NCBI GenBank assembly: GCA_030432035.1
Contig: JAUIHO010000029.1
Span: 1-33,006, forward strand
DNA from: Phycisphaerae bacterium
GTDB taxonomy: Bacteria > Planctomycetota > Phycisphaerae > UBA1845 > UTPLA1
Direction of reading: 5' to 3'
DNA length: 33,006 nt
Shown here piece by piece: positions 24,383-33,006 of this stretch (its first letter is position 1; every line of letters begins with the position of its first letter). Both the position numbers and the translations under genes were made by a program. The notes beneath the pieces were generated by a model. That model searched no databases. It saw nothing but the letters and a program-made list of their open reading frames with translations, and was not told the DNA's origin.

Positions 24383-25702
24383 CTACGAAATCGGTTTGGC
24401 ACGCATGTCGTACGCCGCGATGTTTTTGCGGTCGCGAAGATAAAGGATGCCGTCGATCAGCGTGGGGGCCGTCCACGTGCGTTCTTCGCTGACTTTGGCA
24501 CTGCTGATGGTTTCGAGGCCGTCGCTGTTGGGTCTGGTCAACGATAGGTTTCCGTTCTCATCGAGCACGATTAGGTGATCGTCAACGGCGAGGCATTTGA
24601 TCTTCGGCATGTCGCGCTCGCGCCATGCGATTTCCCCCGTCTTGATATCGAACGCCACCATGAACGGCTTGCGACCGCCGCCGGGGCCGTACATACGGTC
24701 GCCGATGCGCACGGCATTATTCAAACCGCCGCCCAGCTTCTTGTTTTGCCAGACGTCTTCGTATTTGATCTTGTCGCCTTTGCGTTTGAGCTTGATGACC
24801 TTGCCGCCGAGTTCGTCGCCGCCCGTTACGATGAAAATGCGATCGTCGGGCAAAACGACGGGCGTGTTGATGGCCGTGCCGAATTGATTCTTGTATTCAA
24901 AACGCCAGTGCACTTTGCCATCTGTCGGCGACATACCCAAGACTTCATCGCCGCAGAACACCACGAGATGATCGAGTCCGTCGACCGTGACCAGCGTCGG
25001 TGATGAATACGTGATTTCGTTATCGCCAGTCTGCCAGCGCACGTCACCGGTTTTCTGATCGAGCGCGACGACGGCGTGGCCTTTGGTGCCGGCCAAGGCA
25101 ATGACGGTGTCCTTATAAGCAATCGGGCTGGACGCATAACCGAAGTAAACGAACGAACCCCAACCATCGTTGTAGAGATCTTTCTTCCAGAGCAACTTGC
25201 CGGTATTGGCGTCGAGGCAGTGCATCTTGTTTGTAAAGCCGATGGTGTATAGCCGACCATCGACGAGCAGGGGGGAGGCCGCCGGGCCTTCGCCGAACTC
25301 GGTCGATTGCTTTTGCTCTTTCATTTTGGGCTTACCGTCTTCGTCCTTGTTTTCCTCGTCTTCGACCATCTTGGTGAGAAACGGCGCGTCGTAGGCGTAT
25401 TCCCATTCGGTCTTGCCCGTTAGCGCGTTGAGGGCGATGACGATTTCTTTGCCGTCGGTGCTGCGATACATGGTGTAGATGGTTTGACCGTCACCGACGA
25501 TGGTGGAGTAACCGTCGCCGAGCGAGCGCTGCCATGTTTTTGGCGGACCGGTCTCGGGCCATTTCTCCAGCAGCGGTTTGGTGTTGGTCAACGCGAAGTT
25601 GCGTTCGGGCCCACCCCATTGCGGCCACACGTCGGCGGCGAAGAGGTGGGGCGTTACTAAGCCGGCCAACAAGGCGGCGGCGATGAGATGACGAATGCGC
25701 AT
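24383..25702 (-). CDS. Secreted PQQ-like beta-propeller protein
   Basis: 439 residues. The signal peptide is residues 1-22 (MRIRHLIAAALLAGLVTPHLFA). The mature part starts DVWPQWGGPERN, and propeller blades of the BamB/PQQ type recur: ALNALTGKTEWEYAYDAPFL, CLDANTGKLLWKKDLY, ALDQKTGDVRWQT, FDIKTGEIAWRERDMP. The A-x-D-x-x-TG-x-x-x-W repeats are the structural tryptophan-docking motif. Such proteins in planctomycetes are exported and of unknown role; they lack the catalytic residues of quinoprotein dehydrogenases as far as I can see. A charged insertion (KMVEDEENKDEDGKPKMKEQKQ, about residues 110-131) interrupts the second blade. A paralogue lies at 27952-29223. It is divergent from the PEP-CTERM gene. 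Confidence 0.87.
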   Translation of the reverse strand: MRIRHLIAAALLAGLVTPHLFAADVWPQWGGPERNFALTNTKPLLEKWPETGPPKTWQRSLGDGYSTIVGDGQTIYTMYRSTDGKEIVIALNALTGKTEWEYAYDAPFLTKMVEDEENKDEDGKPKMKEQKQSTEFGEGPAASPLLVDGRLYTIGFTNKMHCLDANTGKLLWKKDLYNDGWGSFVYFGYASSPIAYKDTVIALAGTKGHAVVALDQKTGDVRWQTGDNEITYSSPTLVTVDGLDHLVVFCGDEVLGMSPTDGKVHWRFEYKNQFGTAINTPVVLPDDRIFIVTGGDELGGKVIKLKRKGDKIKYEDVWQNKKLGGGLNNAVRIGDRMYGPGGGRKPFMVAFDIKTGEIAWRERDMPKIKCLAVDDHLIVLDENGNLSLTRPNSDGLETISSAKVSEERTWTAPTLIDGILYLRDRKNIAAYDMRAKPIS

Positions 25703-25931
25703 GATGATGCTCCTTTGCAGAAAGGTTCGATTTCGGCTTTATACGTTCGAATGCGAGCGACGTGCCCGCCGGATGTGTGAAAATCGTAGGCGATTGGGGC
25801 GGAATTGTCAGGTTTTTTGGGTTGTAACGGGGCGTGGCCCGTAAGTTTGAATTGCGGTCGTCGAAATGAGTAGAATAGGGTTGCCGGAGCGTACGACCAC
25901 GATTTGCAATCAATTACGTCGAGTTTTATTT

Positions 25932-26660
25932 ATGAATCTCTCAGTTCAGTTTCGTTTGATGGTCTTGGGCCTCCTTTCCGTCACAGCCCATGCATATGCT
26001 GGGCCTAGTTTCGATTTTTCGTTCTTCAGATTTAGAACAGGAACAACCGACTTCTCGATGCCATCGACGGTGAGGGATATTGCGAGCATTGATGCACCTC
26101 AGAACCCCACCACCGTGTTGCAAGACACCATCCTGGGTAACAATTTCTCGCGCACCCAGCTTGATGTAGCTTGGTCGGGCTACTCGGGTGCATTCAACTC
26201 CGCCATCAATCAGCATATCGAAGACATCGATTTCCTGACCACCTATCGCATCGATCTCGATTTCCATGCCGACATCGATCTCCTCCTGAATGTCGAAATA
26301 GATATGAATTACTCCACGCCGGTCGGTCAGTCGGCACGGGTAGCAGCGGGATTTAGCGTTCGCAACGACAGCCAGATTGAGGTGCTTATCAATAGCGACT
26401 TTCGTGGTGGAAACGGGTTTTCCGAGCCGGCGGCAGGCAACTTTGCACTCCACGAGCAGATTTATCTTGCGAACGGAAGCGATTACGAAATCAATGTCTC
26501 AACAAACGGCGAGAGCCTGAGCGTGAGTTCGTTCGGTAGACCAATCGACATCACCGGCTTCGTGAATTTTTCGATTCAACCGGTGCCCGAGCCGGGTAGT
26601 GCATCATTGATTTGTGTGGTAGCGATGGGCTTGGTCGGTCGCCGCCCTCGCCGACGGTAG
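25932..26660 (+). CDS. PEP-CTERM sorting-signal protein
   Basis: 242 residues from ATG 25932; an in-frame upstream start at 25866 would place 22 extra residues before the signal peptide (MNLSVQFRLMVLGLLSVTAHAYA). The mature part is strand-rich and rich in Asn, Asp and Ser, with no known domain. The C-terminus is a PEP-CTERM tag: VPEPGSASLICVVAMGLVGRRPRRR, that is VPEP, a short membrane helix and an arginine cluster, which directs export, exosortase cleavage and surface attachment. The TAG stop lies inside the left end of the MITE-like element at 26655, so the element abuts or shaped the gene's 3' end. No exosortase gene is in the window. Confidence 0.8.
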   Translation: MNLSVQFRLMVLGLLSVTAHAYAGPSFDFSFFRFRTGTTDFSMPSTVRDIASIDAPQNPTTVLQDTILGNNFSRTQLDVAWSGYSGAFNSAINQHIEDIDFLTTYRIDLDFHADIDLLLNVEIDMNYSTPVGQSARVAAGFSVRNDSQIEVLINSDFRGGNGFSEPAAGNFALHEQIYLANGSDYEINVSTNGESLSVSSFGRPIDITGFVNFSIQPVPEPGSASLICVVAMGLVGRRPRRR

Positions 26661-26798
26661 GTCAGGTGATAACCTGACAACGAGCGCAGGGGTGGCGTGA
26701 GAATCATCAAAACGGATGGGCCGTACCGCGGCATGGCACGAACGCTTTTGATGTTCGACATCGTCGGTGGCAGTGGCAGGATTTCACCTGCCCGACGG
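26655..26798. mobile_element. MITE-like element, copy 1 (144 bp)
   Basis: Terminal inverted repeats of about 24 bp share TAGG(T/G)CAGGTGATAACCTG, slightly degraded at the right end of this copy. Identity to copy 2 at 27684-27827 is 132 of 144 positions, same length and orientation. It has no coding capacity, consistent with a non-autonomous element needing a transposase elsewhere. CGG occurs just at both ends and may be a target duplication. Confidence 0.65.
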
Positions 26799-26902
26799 AG
26801 TGTGCGTATGCTGTATATATGGCGACGTCGTGTTGTAACGGTAGATTATTCGACCGGCCGTTTTGGAACGTCTTAACCTCATCCAAGCCAACCGCTACCG
26901 AG

Positions 26903-27433
26903 TTACCCCAACCGCTCCCGCAATATCCCCTTCAACGTCTCTGCGCGGTACGCGAAAATCCGTTTCACATCGCGGGCGACGAAGAACGTGTTGACCAGCG
27001 CGCCGCCGAGGGATTTGTAGATCACTTCGTCTTCCATCAGCGTGCCGCTGTTCATTTGCGTGAAACGATGCTCGTGATGCCAAAGGCGGTAGGGGCCTTT
27101 GATTTGGGTGTCGACGAATTTGTGGGGCGGGTCCCAATCGAGAATTTCGGTGCGCCAGCGAATCGGAATGCCGCGCAGCCGCAGCTTGTATTCGATAATC
27201 GCGCCGCTGTGCATGTCGATAGGTTTGGGCGTAAGCACCACAAAATTCAGCCACGGCGGCGTGATGTCCTGCAAATTGTGGGCATCGCTAAAGAACGCGA
27301 ACACGTCATCGATGTCGTACGGCAAAAACGTGCGTGCATAGAGCCGATAGCCACCCCGCGGGCCAGAGTTGGGACCGATGGTGAGCGAGTCTTCCATTTC
27401 AACGGCGATGTTGGGTTTGGCGGTCGCAATCAT
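26903..27433 (-). CDS. SRPBCC (polyketide cyclase/START-like) protein
   Basis: About 176 residues from ATG 27433, with AGAGGAG (27446-27440) 6 bases upstream; the frame is open to 27604 but that part crosses a hairpin and is not needed. The helix-grip fold is visible: YRLYARTFLPYDIDDVFAFFSDAHNLQDITPPWLNF, then the strand IRWRTEILDWDPPHKFVDTQIKGPYRLWHHEHRF and the C-terminal helix VARDVKRIFAYRAETLKGIL. Proteins with LPYDIDDVFAFFSDAHNLQDITPPWL are annotated as SRPBCC or cell-division-inhibitor-like proteins that pair with a nucleoside-diphosphate-sugar epimerase; none is seen here. Its GC (65% in 27121-27180) is like the host. It is bracketed by the two MITE-like copies. Confidence 0.82.
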   Translation of the reverse strand: MIATAKPNIAVEMEDSLTIGPNSGPRGGYRLYARTFLPYDIDDVFAFFSDAHNLQDITPPWLNFVVLTPKPIDMHSGAIIEYKLRLRGIPIRWRTEILDWDPPHKFVDTQIKGPYRLWHHEHRFTQMNSGTLMEDEVIYKSLGGALVNTFFVARDVKRIFAYRAETLKGILRERLG

Positions 27434-27525
27434 CGTCAGCTCCTCTGCATAAATCACGCGTTCAAATGGATGGTAGCCGCGATGTTCAAATTCGCGTTTG
27501 GAAGATTTGAATTTGGCCCCATATT

Positions 27526-27560
27526 TAGCCCTATGGCCAATGGCCAATGGCCTAGGGCTA
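27526..27560. repeat. Hairpin of the GGCCATTGGCC family
   Basis: A near-perfect 35-base palindrome, TAGCCC...GGGCTA around two overlapping GGCCAATGG units. No T-tract. It shares its core with the hairpins at 27612, 29269 and 29347. Confidence 0.7.
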
Positions 27561-27595
27561 ATCGGATCGACGAAAAACGTTTGTTTCCAATATCT

Positions 27596-27640
27596 AACGT
27601 CCACGAAAAAAGCCCCAGGCCATTGGCCGTGGGGCTAAGT
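27596..27640. repeat. 45-bp repeat identical to the ahcY terminator
   Basis: Identical over 45 bases to 29331-29375. The hairpin AGCCCC...GGGGCT with six As on its left would be a terminator for minus-strand transcription, but no minus-strand gene ends nearby on its right. It therefore looks like a duplicated copy rather than a working terminator. Confidence 0.8.
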
Positions 27641-27683
27641 GTCGGGATACATCGATGCTCGTGGCGAGATACATCGATGGGCG

Positions 27684-27827
27684 CGGTAGGTCAGGTGATA
27701 ACCTGACAGCGAGCGCAAGGGTGGCGTGAGAATCATCAATACGGATGGGCCGTACCGCGGCGTGGCACAAACGCTCTTGATATTCGACATCATCGGTGGC
27801 AGAGGCAGGTTATCACCTGCCCTACGG
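27684..27827. mobile_element. MITE-like element, copy 2 (144 bp)
   Basis: Same length as copy 1 with 12 differences. The left end reads TAGGTCAGGTGATAACCTG and the right end, inverted, TAGGGCAGGTGATAACCTG. An extra copy of the last 15 bases (TCACCTGCCCTACGG) follows at 27833-27847. It lies in front of the PQQ-like gene and causes the spurious N-terminal extension of that frame. Confidence 0.68.
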
Positions 27828-27951
27828 CCAACTCACCTGCCCTACGGCGGATTGTGACGGATCGGTGGCGGACGGGGCAAAAGCGGTCGATTTTTTGTTG
27901 ACCGTCCTACAATCCCGGCGTTCAGGCCTTTCATTTTTAGGAGACATCATC

Positions 27952-29223
27952 ATGCGACTTTGCGCCCGATCGTATGCGGCGGCGACCTTCGTCTTTCTTT
28001 GTTGCGTCTCGGCGACGGCCTTTGCCGGCGATTCATTGGCACCGACCGACTGGCCGCAATGGCGCGGTCCGGGGCGCGCTTGCCGCGTGCCCGAATCGCC
28101 AAAATGGCCAGACGATCTCGATGGGTTGGAGCAGTCGTGGCGTATTGAGATGGCGGGGCCCAGCTATTCGGGGCCGATCGTTGCGGGCGACCGCGTGTTT
28201 GTAACGGAGACGGTCGACAAAAAGAAAGAAATCGTCCGCGCGCTTGATCGCAAGACGGGCAAAGAGCTATGGAAGGTGGATTGGCTCGGTTCGATGTCGG
28301 TGCCGTTCTTCGCGGCGCGCAACGGCAGTTGGATTCGGTCGACACCGGCGACGGATGGCGAGTCGCTCTTTGTCGCGGGCATTCAGGATGTGTTGGTGTG
28401 TTTGGATGTGAAGACCGGCAACGAGCGCTGGCGCGTGGATTTCAAGGAACGCTACGGCACCAGCAATCCGGACTTCGGCTGCGTCTGCTCGCCAATGGTG
28501 CGCGGTGATTACGTTTACATGCAAGCGGGCGGCTCGTTTGTGAAGTTAAACAAGAAAGACGGATCGTCGGTTTGGCGCACGCTCAACGATGGCGGCGGCA
28601 TGTACGGCAGCGCGTTTTCGTCGCCGGTGTTTGACGAGATTGCCGGTAAGCCGCAGGTGATCGTGCAAACGCGCGAGAAGTTGGCCGGCGTCGACGATGC
28701 AGACGGCAAGGTTCTATGGGAACAAAAGGTACCGGCGTTTCGCGGCATGAATATCCTCACGCCGACGGTTTTTAAGAACGGCATCTTCACGAGCTCGCAC
28801 CGTAATGCGAGTTATTTTTACCAAGTGAGCGAGAGCGGAAATGGCTTTAATGTCGAAGAAACCTGGTCGGACAAAGCCAAGGGCTACATGTCTTCGCCAG
28901 TCGTCGTGGGGGATTATGCGTACCTGCATCTAGGGAACGGTCGTATCTCCTGCTTCGATCTCCGCAGCGGCGAAGAACAATGGCGCACCAAGAAGTTCGG
29001 CGATTACATGAGTATGGCGGTGCAAGGCGATAAGATCCTCGGCCTAGATATGCGCGGCGGGCTGGTGTTGTTTATGGCAAATCCCAAAGAATTCGAACTG
29101 CTCGATAAGAAGAAGGTATCCGACGAAGAATGTTGGGCGCATGTCGCCGTTAGCGGCAATGACATTATTATTCGCGAACTCAACGCCGTTTCGGCTTGGC
29201 GTTGGAAAGCGAATAGCGAGTAA
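27952..29223 (+). CDS. Secreted PQQ-like beta-propeller protein
   Basis: 423 residues from ATG 27952, behind AGGAG (27939-27943, 8-base spacing). The signal peptide is about residues 1-25 (RSYAAATFVFLCCVSATAFAG). The mature protein opens TDWPQWRGPGRACRVPE and shows blade motifs ALDRKTGKELWKVDW, CLDVKTGNERWRVDF, KLNKKDGSSVWRT, GVDDADGKVLWEQKV and CFDLRSGEEQWRTKK, ending VSAWRWKAN. It is a paralogue of the protein at 24383-25702 and, like it, is probably an exported scaffold or binding protein with no visible dehydrogenase active site. A rho-independent terminator follows at 29269. It is the last plus-strand gene before the convergent ahcY. Confidence 0.87.
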   Translation: MRLCARSYAAATFVFLCCVSATAFAGDSLAPTDWPQWRGPGRACRVPESPKWPDDLDGLEQSWRIEMAGPSYSGPIVAGDRVFVTETVDKKKEIVRALDRKTGKELWKVDWLGSMSVPFFAARNGSWIRSTPATDGESLFVAGIQDVLVCLDVKTGNERWRVDFKERYGTSNPDFGCVCSPMVRGDYVYMQAGGSFVKLNKKDGSSVWRTLNDGGGMYGSAFSSPVFDEIAGKPQVIVQTREKLAGVDDADGKVLWEQKVPAFRGMNILTPTVFKNGIFTSSHRNASYFYQVSESGNGFNVEETWSDKAKGYMSSPVVVGDYAYLHLGNGRISCFDLRSGEEQWRTKKFGDYMSMAVQGDKILGLDMRGGLVLFMANPKEFELLDKKKVSDEECWAHVAVSGNDIIIRELNAVSAWRWKANSE

Positions 29224-29268
29224 ACGAACGCCCAATCGCCGTTTAGGTAAATCAATAACGACGACAAT

Positions 29269-29300
29269 TAGCCCCCGGCCAATGGCCGGGGGCTATTTTG
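29269..29300 (+). terminator. Terminator after the PQQ-like gene (GGCCAATGGCC core)
   Basis: Stem TTAGCCCCCGGCC / GGCCGGGGGCTA around AAT is followed by TTTTG, 46 bases after the stop. Confidence 0.88.
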
Positions 29301-29330
29301 TTAGTAGAGGCAAGCTTGTTTTTTGGATAC

Positions 29331-29375
29331 AACGTCCACGAAAAAAGCCCCAGGCCATTGGCCGTGGGGCTAAGT
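29331..29375 (-). terminator. Terminator of ahcY (GGCCATTGGCC core)
   Basis: On the minus strand a stem AGCCCCACGGCC / GGCCTGGGGCT is followed by six Ts, 51 bases past the ahcY stop. The same 45 bases recur at 27596-27640. Confidence 0.87.
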
Positions 29376-29425
29376 TTGTTAGCTCATTTTGTTTGCACCG
29401 CGATCTAAACCGCTAGCACAACAGC

Positions 29426-30907
<1,482 letters not shown>

Positions 30908-30975
30908 AAAGAGCTTACTCCTTTGAATGTGATTGGCGTCGCGGTTCGACGCTTCGTTGCGTGTTTCTTTTCGAT

Positions 30976-31959
30976 CTATTTCTTACCCGTGATTGCAAAC
31001 AACGGGGGGGATTCAATTCGACCGGTCTGGGCCTGCGCGGTTTGCAACGGTTGATAACGCACGTCGCGAAAACCGATTTCGGTCAACATCTTTTTGAGTT
31101 CGTTCGGAACAAAGCCCCACCAAACATCTTGCATACGTTGGAAGAACTCTTGGTTTTCGTGGGCTTCTTGTTCGACGATCAGGAATTGGCCGCCACGACG
31201 TAAGACGCGACGAAATTCGGTTAGCGCTGGTTGCTGTTCTTTCACGTGGTGTAGCACCAGGAAAGACATTGCCAAGTCGACGCTACCAGACGGAATCGGC
31301 AACTTGCCTAACTCGCCGCGATGAAACTCAACATTTTTCGCGCCGGTTTCGGCGATGCGCTGACGACCGCACTCGAGCATGGACTCTGCCGGATCGACGG
31401 CGATGACGCGGGCGAAGTTGGCAGCCAATTGCGGAAGCAAGTAGCCCGTTCCCGAGCCGACGTCGGCCACGACCCATTCGCGCGGCAGCAACGATAAAAA
31501 TGCTTCCAATGAGAAGACCTCGCCGAACGCTTCGATGCGCAGTTCATCCCAACGGCGGCCAAGCCGATTGAAGAAACCCGTCGAACCGCCGCCGCGCGTA
31601 ACGAGCACTTGTTGAAAGCGCTGCTCGATGCTGTCGGGCAAAGGTTGGCGGCCGAGCCAACGAACCATGAAGCCCTGGACGTCGTCTTCGGAGATGCTCG
31701 CGTGATCGGGTGGTGCAACGGCGGAGTAAAGCGTTGAGGTGCCGTGCCGTCGGTCGCGAATCAGCGACGCTTCACGCAACACGCGCAAGTGCCGCGAGAT
31801 CGTCGATTGCGGTTGATGCAGGATTTCCACCAGTTCCGAGACGTTGAGTTCTTCGCGCGCTAGCAGTTGCAGAATCTTTTGGCGCGTGACGTCGGACAGG
31901 GCGCGGAGTAACTCCGCGTTCTGAGTGACGTCAATCGGAATTGAGGGCGGCATATCCAT
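30976..31959 (-). CDS. ArsR-family regulator fused to a SAM-dependent methyltransferase domain
   Basis: 327 residues. The N-terminal winged helix (about 10-85) reads [33 protein letters not shown], then the recognition helix [11 protein letters not shown] (51-61) and the wing RHGTSTLYS; no metal-binding cysteines are present. The C-terminal domain is a class I methyltransferase: motif [17 protein letters not shown] (about 164-179), acidic motif [11 protein letters not shown] and motif [15 protein letters not shown]. Because it precedes ahcY, it is most likely a regulator that senses SAM or S-adenosylhomocysteine through the methyltransferase fold, in the manner of SahR-type ArsR regulators of SAH and methionine metabolism. 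A true methyltransferase is the alternative. ATG 31953 is a second possible start. A candidate operator overlaps the start (31951-31980). Confidence 0.88.
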   Translation of the reverse strand: MDMPPSIPIDVTQNAELLRALSDVTRQKILQLLAREELNVSELVEILHQPQSTISRHLRVLREASLIRDRRHGTSTLYSAVAPPDHASISEDDVQGFMVRWLGRQPLPDSIEQRFQQVLVTRGGGSTGFFNRLGRRWDELRIEAFGEVFSLEAFLSLLPREWVVADVGSGTGYLLPQLAANFARVIAVDPAESMLECGRQRIAETGAKNVEFHRGELGKLPIPSGSVDLAMSFLVLHHVKEQQPALTEFRRVLRRGGQFLIVEQEAHENQEFFQRMQDVWWGFVPNELKKMLTEIGFRDVRYQPLQTAQAQTGRIESPPLFAITGKK

Positions 31960-31980
31960 TTATTCGGATATTAGGATATG
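31951..31980. promoter_or_regulatory. Candidate operator of the ArsR-type regulator
   Basis: CATATCC at 31951-31957 and GGATATG at 31974-31980 form an inverted repeat, with a further GGATAT at 31966-31971, which also pairs with ATATCC at 31952-31957. It covers the start codons of the regulator, a position suited to autorepression. This is inference from pattern; no known motif was matched. Confidence 0.5.
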
Positions 31981-32131
31981 GTTTCTGAACCGTCAACGAA
32001 AATACGTGGTTATTATCGGCAATACAGACATTTCACGACTTTCGAAGATGTTGATTGCCGCGATCTTGGCGGCTTGATTTTCAACGGCATGCGGCGTTTG
32101 ATGCGCGCAACACCTGAAGGAGCGAACACTT

Positions 32132-33006
32132 ATGCGAATTGCCTATTTTGATTGTTTCAGCGGCGCCGCCGGCGACATGATTTTGGCGGCCTTGATCGCC
32201 GCCGGGGCGGACCGATCACGCGTGGATGCCGGACTGCAGAAGCTCAACGTGCCGGGTTGGTCGTTGCGGGTAGCGGACGTCAAAAAGCAGGGGTTTGCGG
32301 CCGTTAAGGTGGACGTCGATTTCGAAGAGCAAAAGGCCCACCGCCACCTGCACCATATTGAGAAGATCATCAACGACAGCGCGTTGGGCGACGGCGTGAA
32401 GACCCGAGCAATCGCCATCTTCACGCGCTTGGCCGCGGCGGAAGCGAAGGTGCACGGCACGACGATTGAAAAGGTGCACTTCCACGAGGTGGGCGCGATC
32501 GATGCGATCGTGGATATCGTGGGGGCGTGCATCGCGTTGGAACTTTTGGAAGTCGGCCAGGTGCATTGCTCGGCGATCCCCACCGGCAGCGGTACTGTCA
32601 AATGCGATCACGGCGTCATGCCCGTGCCCGCGCCTGCCACGGCGGAATTGTTGGTTGGCGTTCCGTTGGCGGCGTGCGACGAAGTCGGCGAACTCATTAC
32701 GCCGACGGGCGCTGCGATTTTGACGGAATTGGCGAATGGTCGGTTCGGCGTTATGCCCGAGATGCAAATTACGGCGATGGGGTACGGTGCAGGCACGCGC
32801 GACGGAAAGACGCGACCGAACGTGTTGCGGGTTTTGTTGGGAGATGCCGCCGCGAGCGCGGCATATGAGACCGACACGGTCGTGGAATTGGCGGCGAATT
32901 TGGATGATTGCACGGGGGAGGAAGTTGGCTTTGTGATGGAGCAGTTGCTGGCAGCGGGGGCGTTGGATGTATGGACGACGCCGATATCCATGAAGAAGTC
33001 GCGCCC
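32132..33006 (+). CDS. larC: Nickel-pincer cofactor biosynthesis protein LarC (cut by window edge)
   Basis: The first 291 codons of an ORF that runs off the right end without a stop. LarC inserts nickel into the pyridinium bisthiocarboxylate mononucleotide cofactor of lactate racemase-type enzymes, using CTP. The N-terminus MRIAYFDCFSGAAGDMILAALIAAG is typical of the family, as are VHFHEVGAIDAIVDIVGACIALELL (about 116-140), the IPTGSGTVKCDHGVMPVPAPATAELL segment and ELITPTGAAIL, and the later ELAANLDDCTGEEVGFVMEQL. GAAGGAG at 32116-32122 lies 9 bases upstream of the ATG. LarA, LarB and LarE are not in the window and may follow to the right. The gene is divergent from the ArsR-methyltransferase gene. 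Confidence 0.94.
   Translation, partial: MRIAYFDCFSGAAGDMILAALIAAGADRSRVDAGLQKLNVPGWSLRVADVKKQGFAAVKVDVDFEEQKAHRHLHHIEKIINDSALGDGVKTRAIAIFTRLAAAEAKVHGTTIEKVHFHEVGAIDAIVDIVGACIALELLEVGQVHCSAIPTGSGTVKCDHGVMPVPAPATAELLVGVPLAACDEVGELITPTGAAILTELANGRFGVMPEMQITAMGYGAGTRDGKTRPNVLRVLLGDAAASAAYETDTVVELAANLDDCTGEEVGFVMEQLLAAGALDVWTTPISMKKSR

Noticed and set aside
27646-27679. Repeated GATACATCGATG at 27646 and 27668 as a target duplication of MITE copy 2
   Set aside because: Both copies lie on the same (left) side of the element, so they cannot be its target-site duplication.

Overview
The window looks like an interior chromosome segment of a Planctomycetota bacterium, possibly Phycisphaerae-like. The grounds are two membrane proteins with a C-x2-CG(Y/F)-(N/D)LR-x-N-x-SG-x-CPECG zinc ribbon, a PEP-CTERM protein, several large secreted proteins of unknown function, two secreted PQQ-type beta-propellers, an ECF sigma factor next to a membrane protein with a dockerin-like loop, and dispersed palindromic intergenic repeats. 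The lineage is inferred from gene style; no rRNA or marker tree is available. Host genes I counted by hand are about 62-65% GC, while a few small cassettes are about 42-47%.

Layout. 1-956 (minus): MlaE-type permease followed by the start of an ABC ATPase cut by the window edge. 1283-2074: a low-GC zinc-ribbon membrane protein between inverted hairpin repeats. 2194-5116 (minus): three-gene proton-translocating transhydrogenase operon (pntAA-pntAB-pntB). 5655-6693 (plus): ECF sigma factor plus a one-TM protein with a Ca-binding loop. 6823-8526: a decayed gene (in-frame amber and frameshift) converging on an ATP-grasp protein. 8735-10174 (minus): secreted GH30 glucosidase. 10175-10914: a 740-bp gene-free stretch rich in inverted repeats. 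10877-11555: a low-GC SUKH/SMI1-like gene between two near-identical palindromic repeats. 11599-13428 (minus): proS. 13717-17958: PilZ, zinc-ribbon, PGPGW, SRPBCC, methyltransferase and small membrane proteins. 17985-18662 (minus): redox repressor Rex. 18962-24175 (plus): three secreted proteins of unknown function, two of them apparent paralogues. 24383-29223: two PQQ-like propellers around a PEP-CTERM protein and a SRPBCC protein, the latter bracketed by two copies of a 144-bp MITE-like element. 29426-31959 (minus): an ArsR-methyltransferase fusion followed by ahcY. 32132-end (plus): larC, cut by the window edge.

Working together: the ArsR-methyltransferase and ahcY form a likely S-adenosylhomocysteine-responsive operon with a candidate operator over the start codon. 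PntAB and Rex both concern NAD(P)(H) balance but are not adjacent. The window holds no obvious defence island, CRISPR array, tRNA or rRNA. The most unusual content is the set of short dispersed elements (MITE-like pair, palindrome-flanked cassettes, a shared GGCCATTGGCC hairpin family) and the broken gene at 6.8-7.7 kb.
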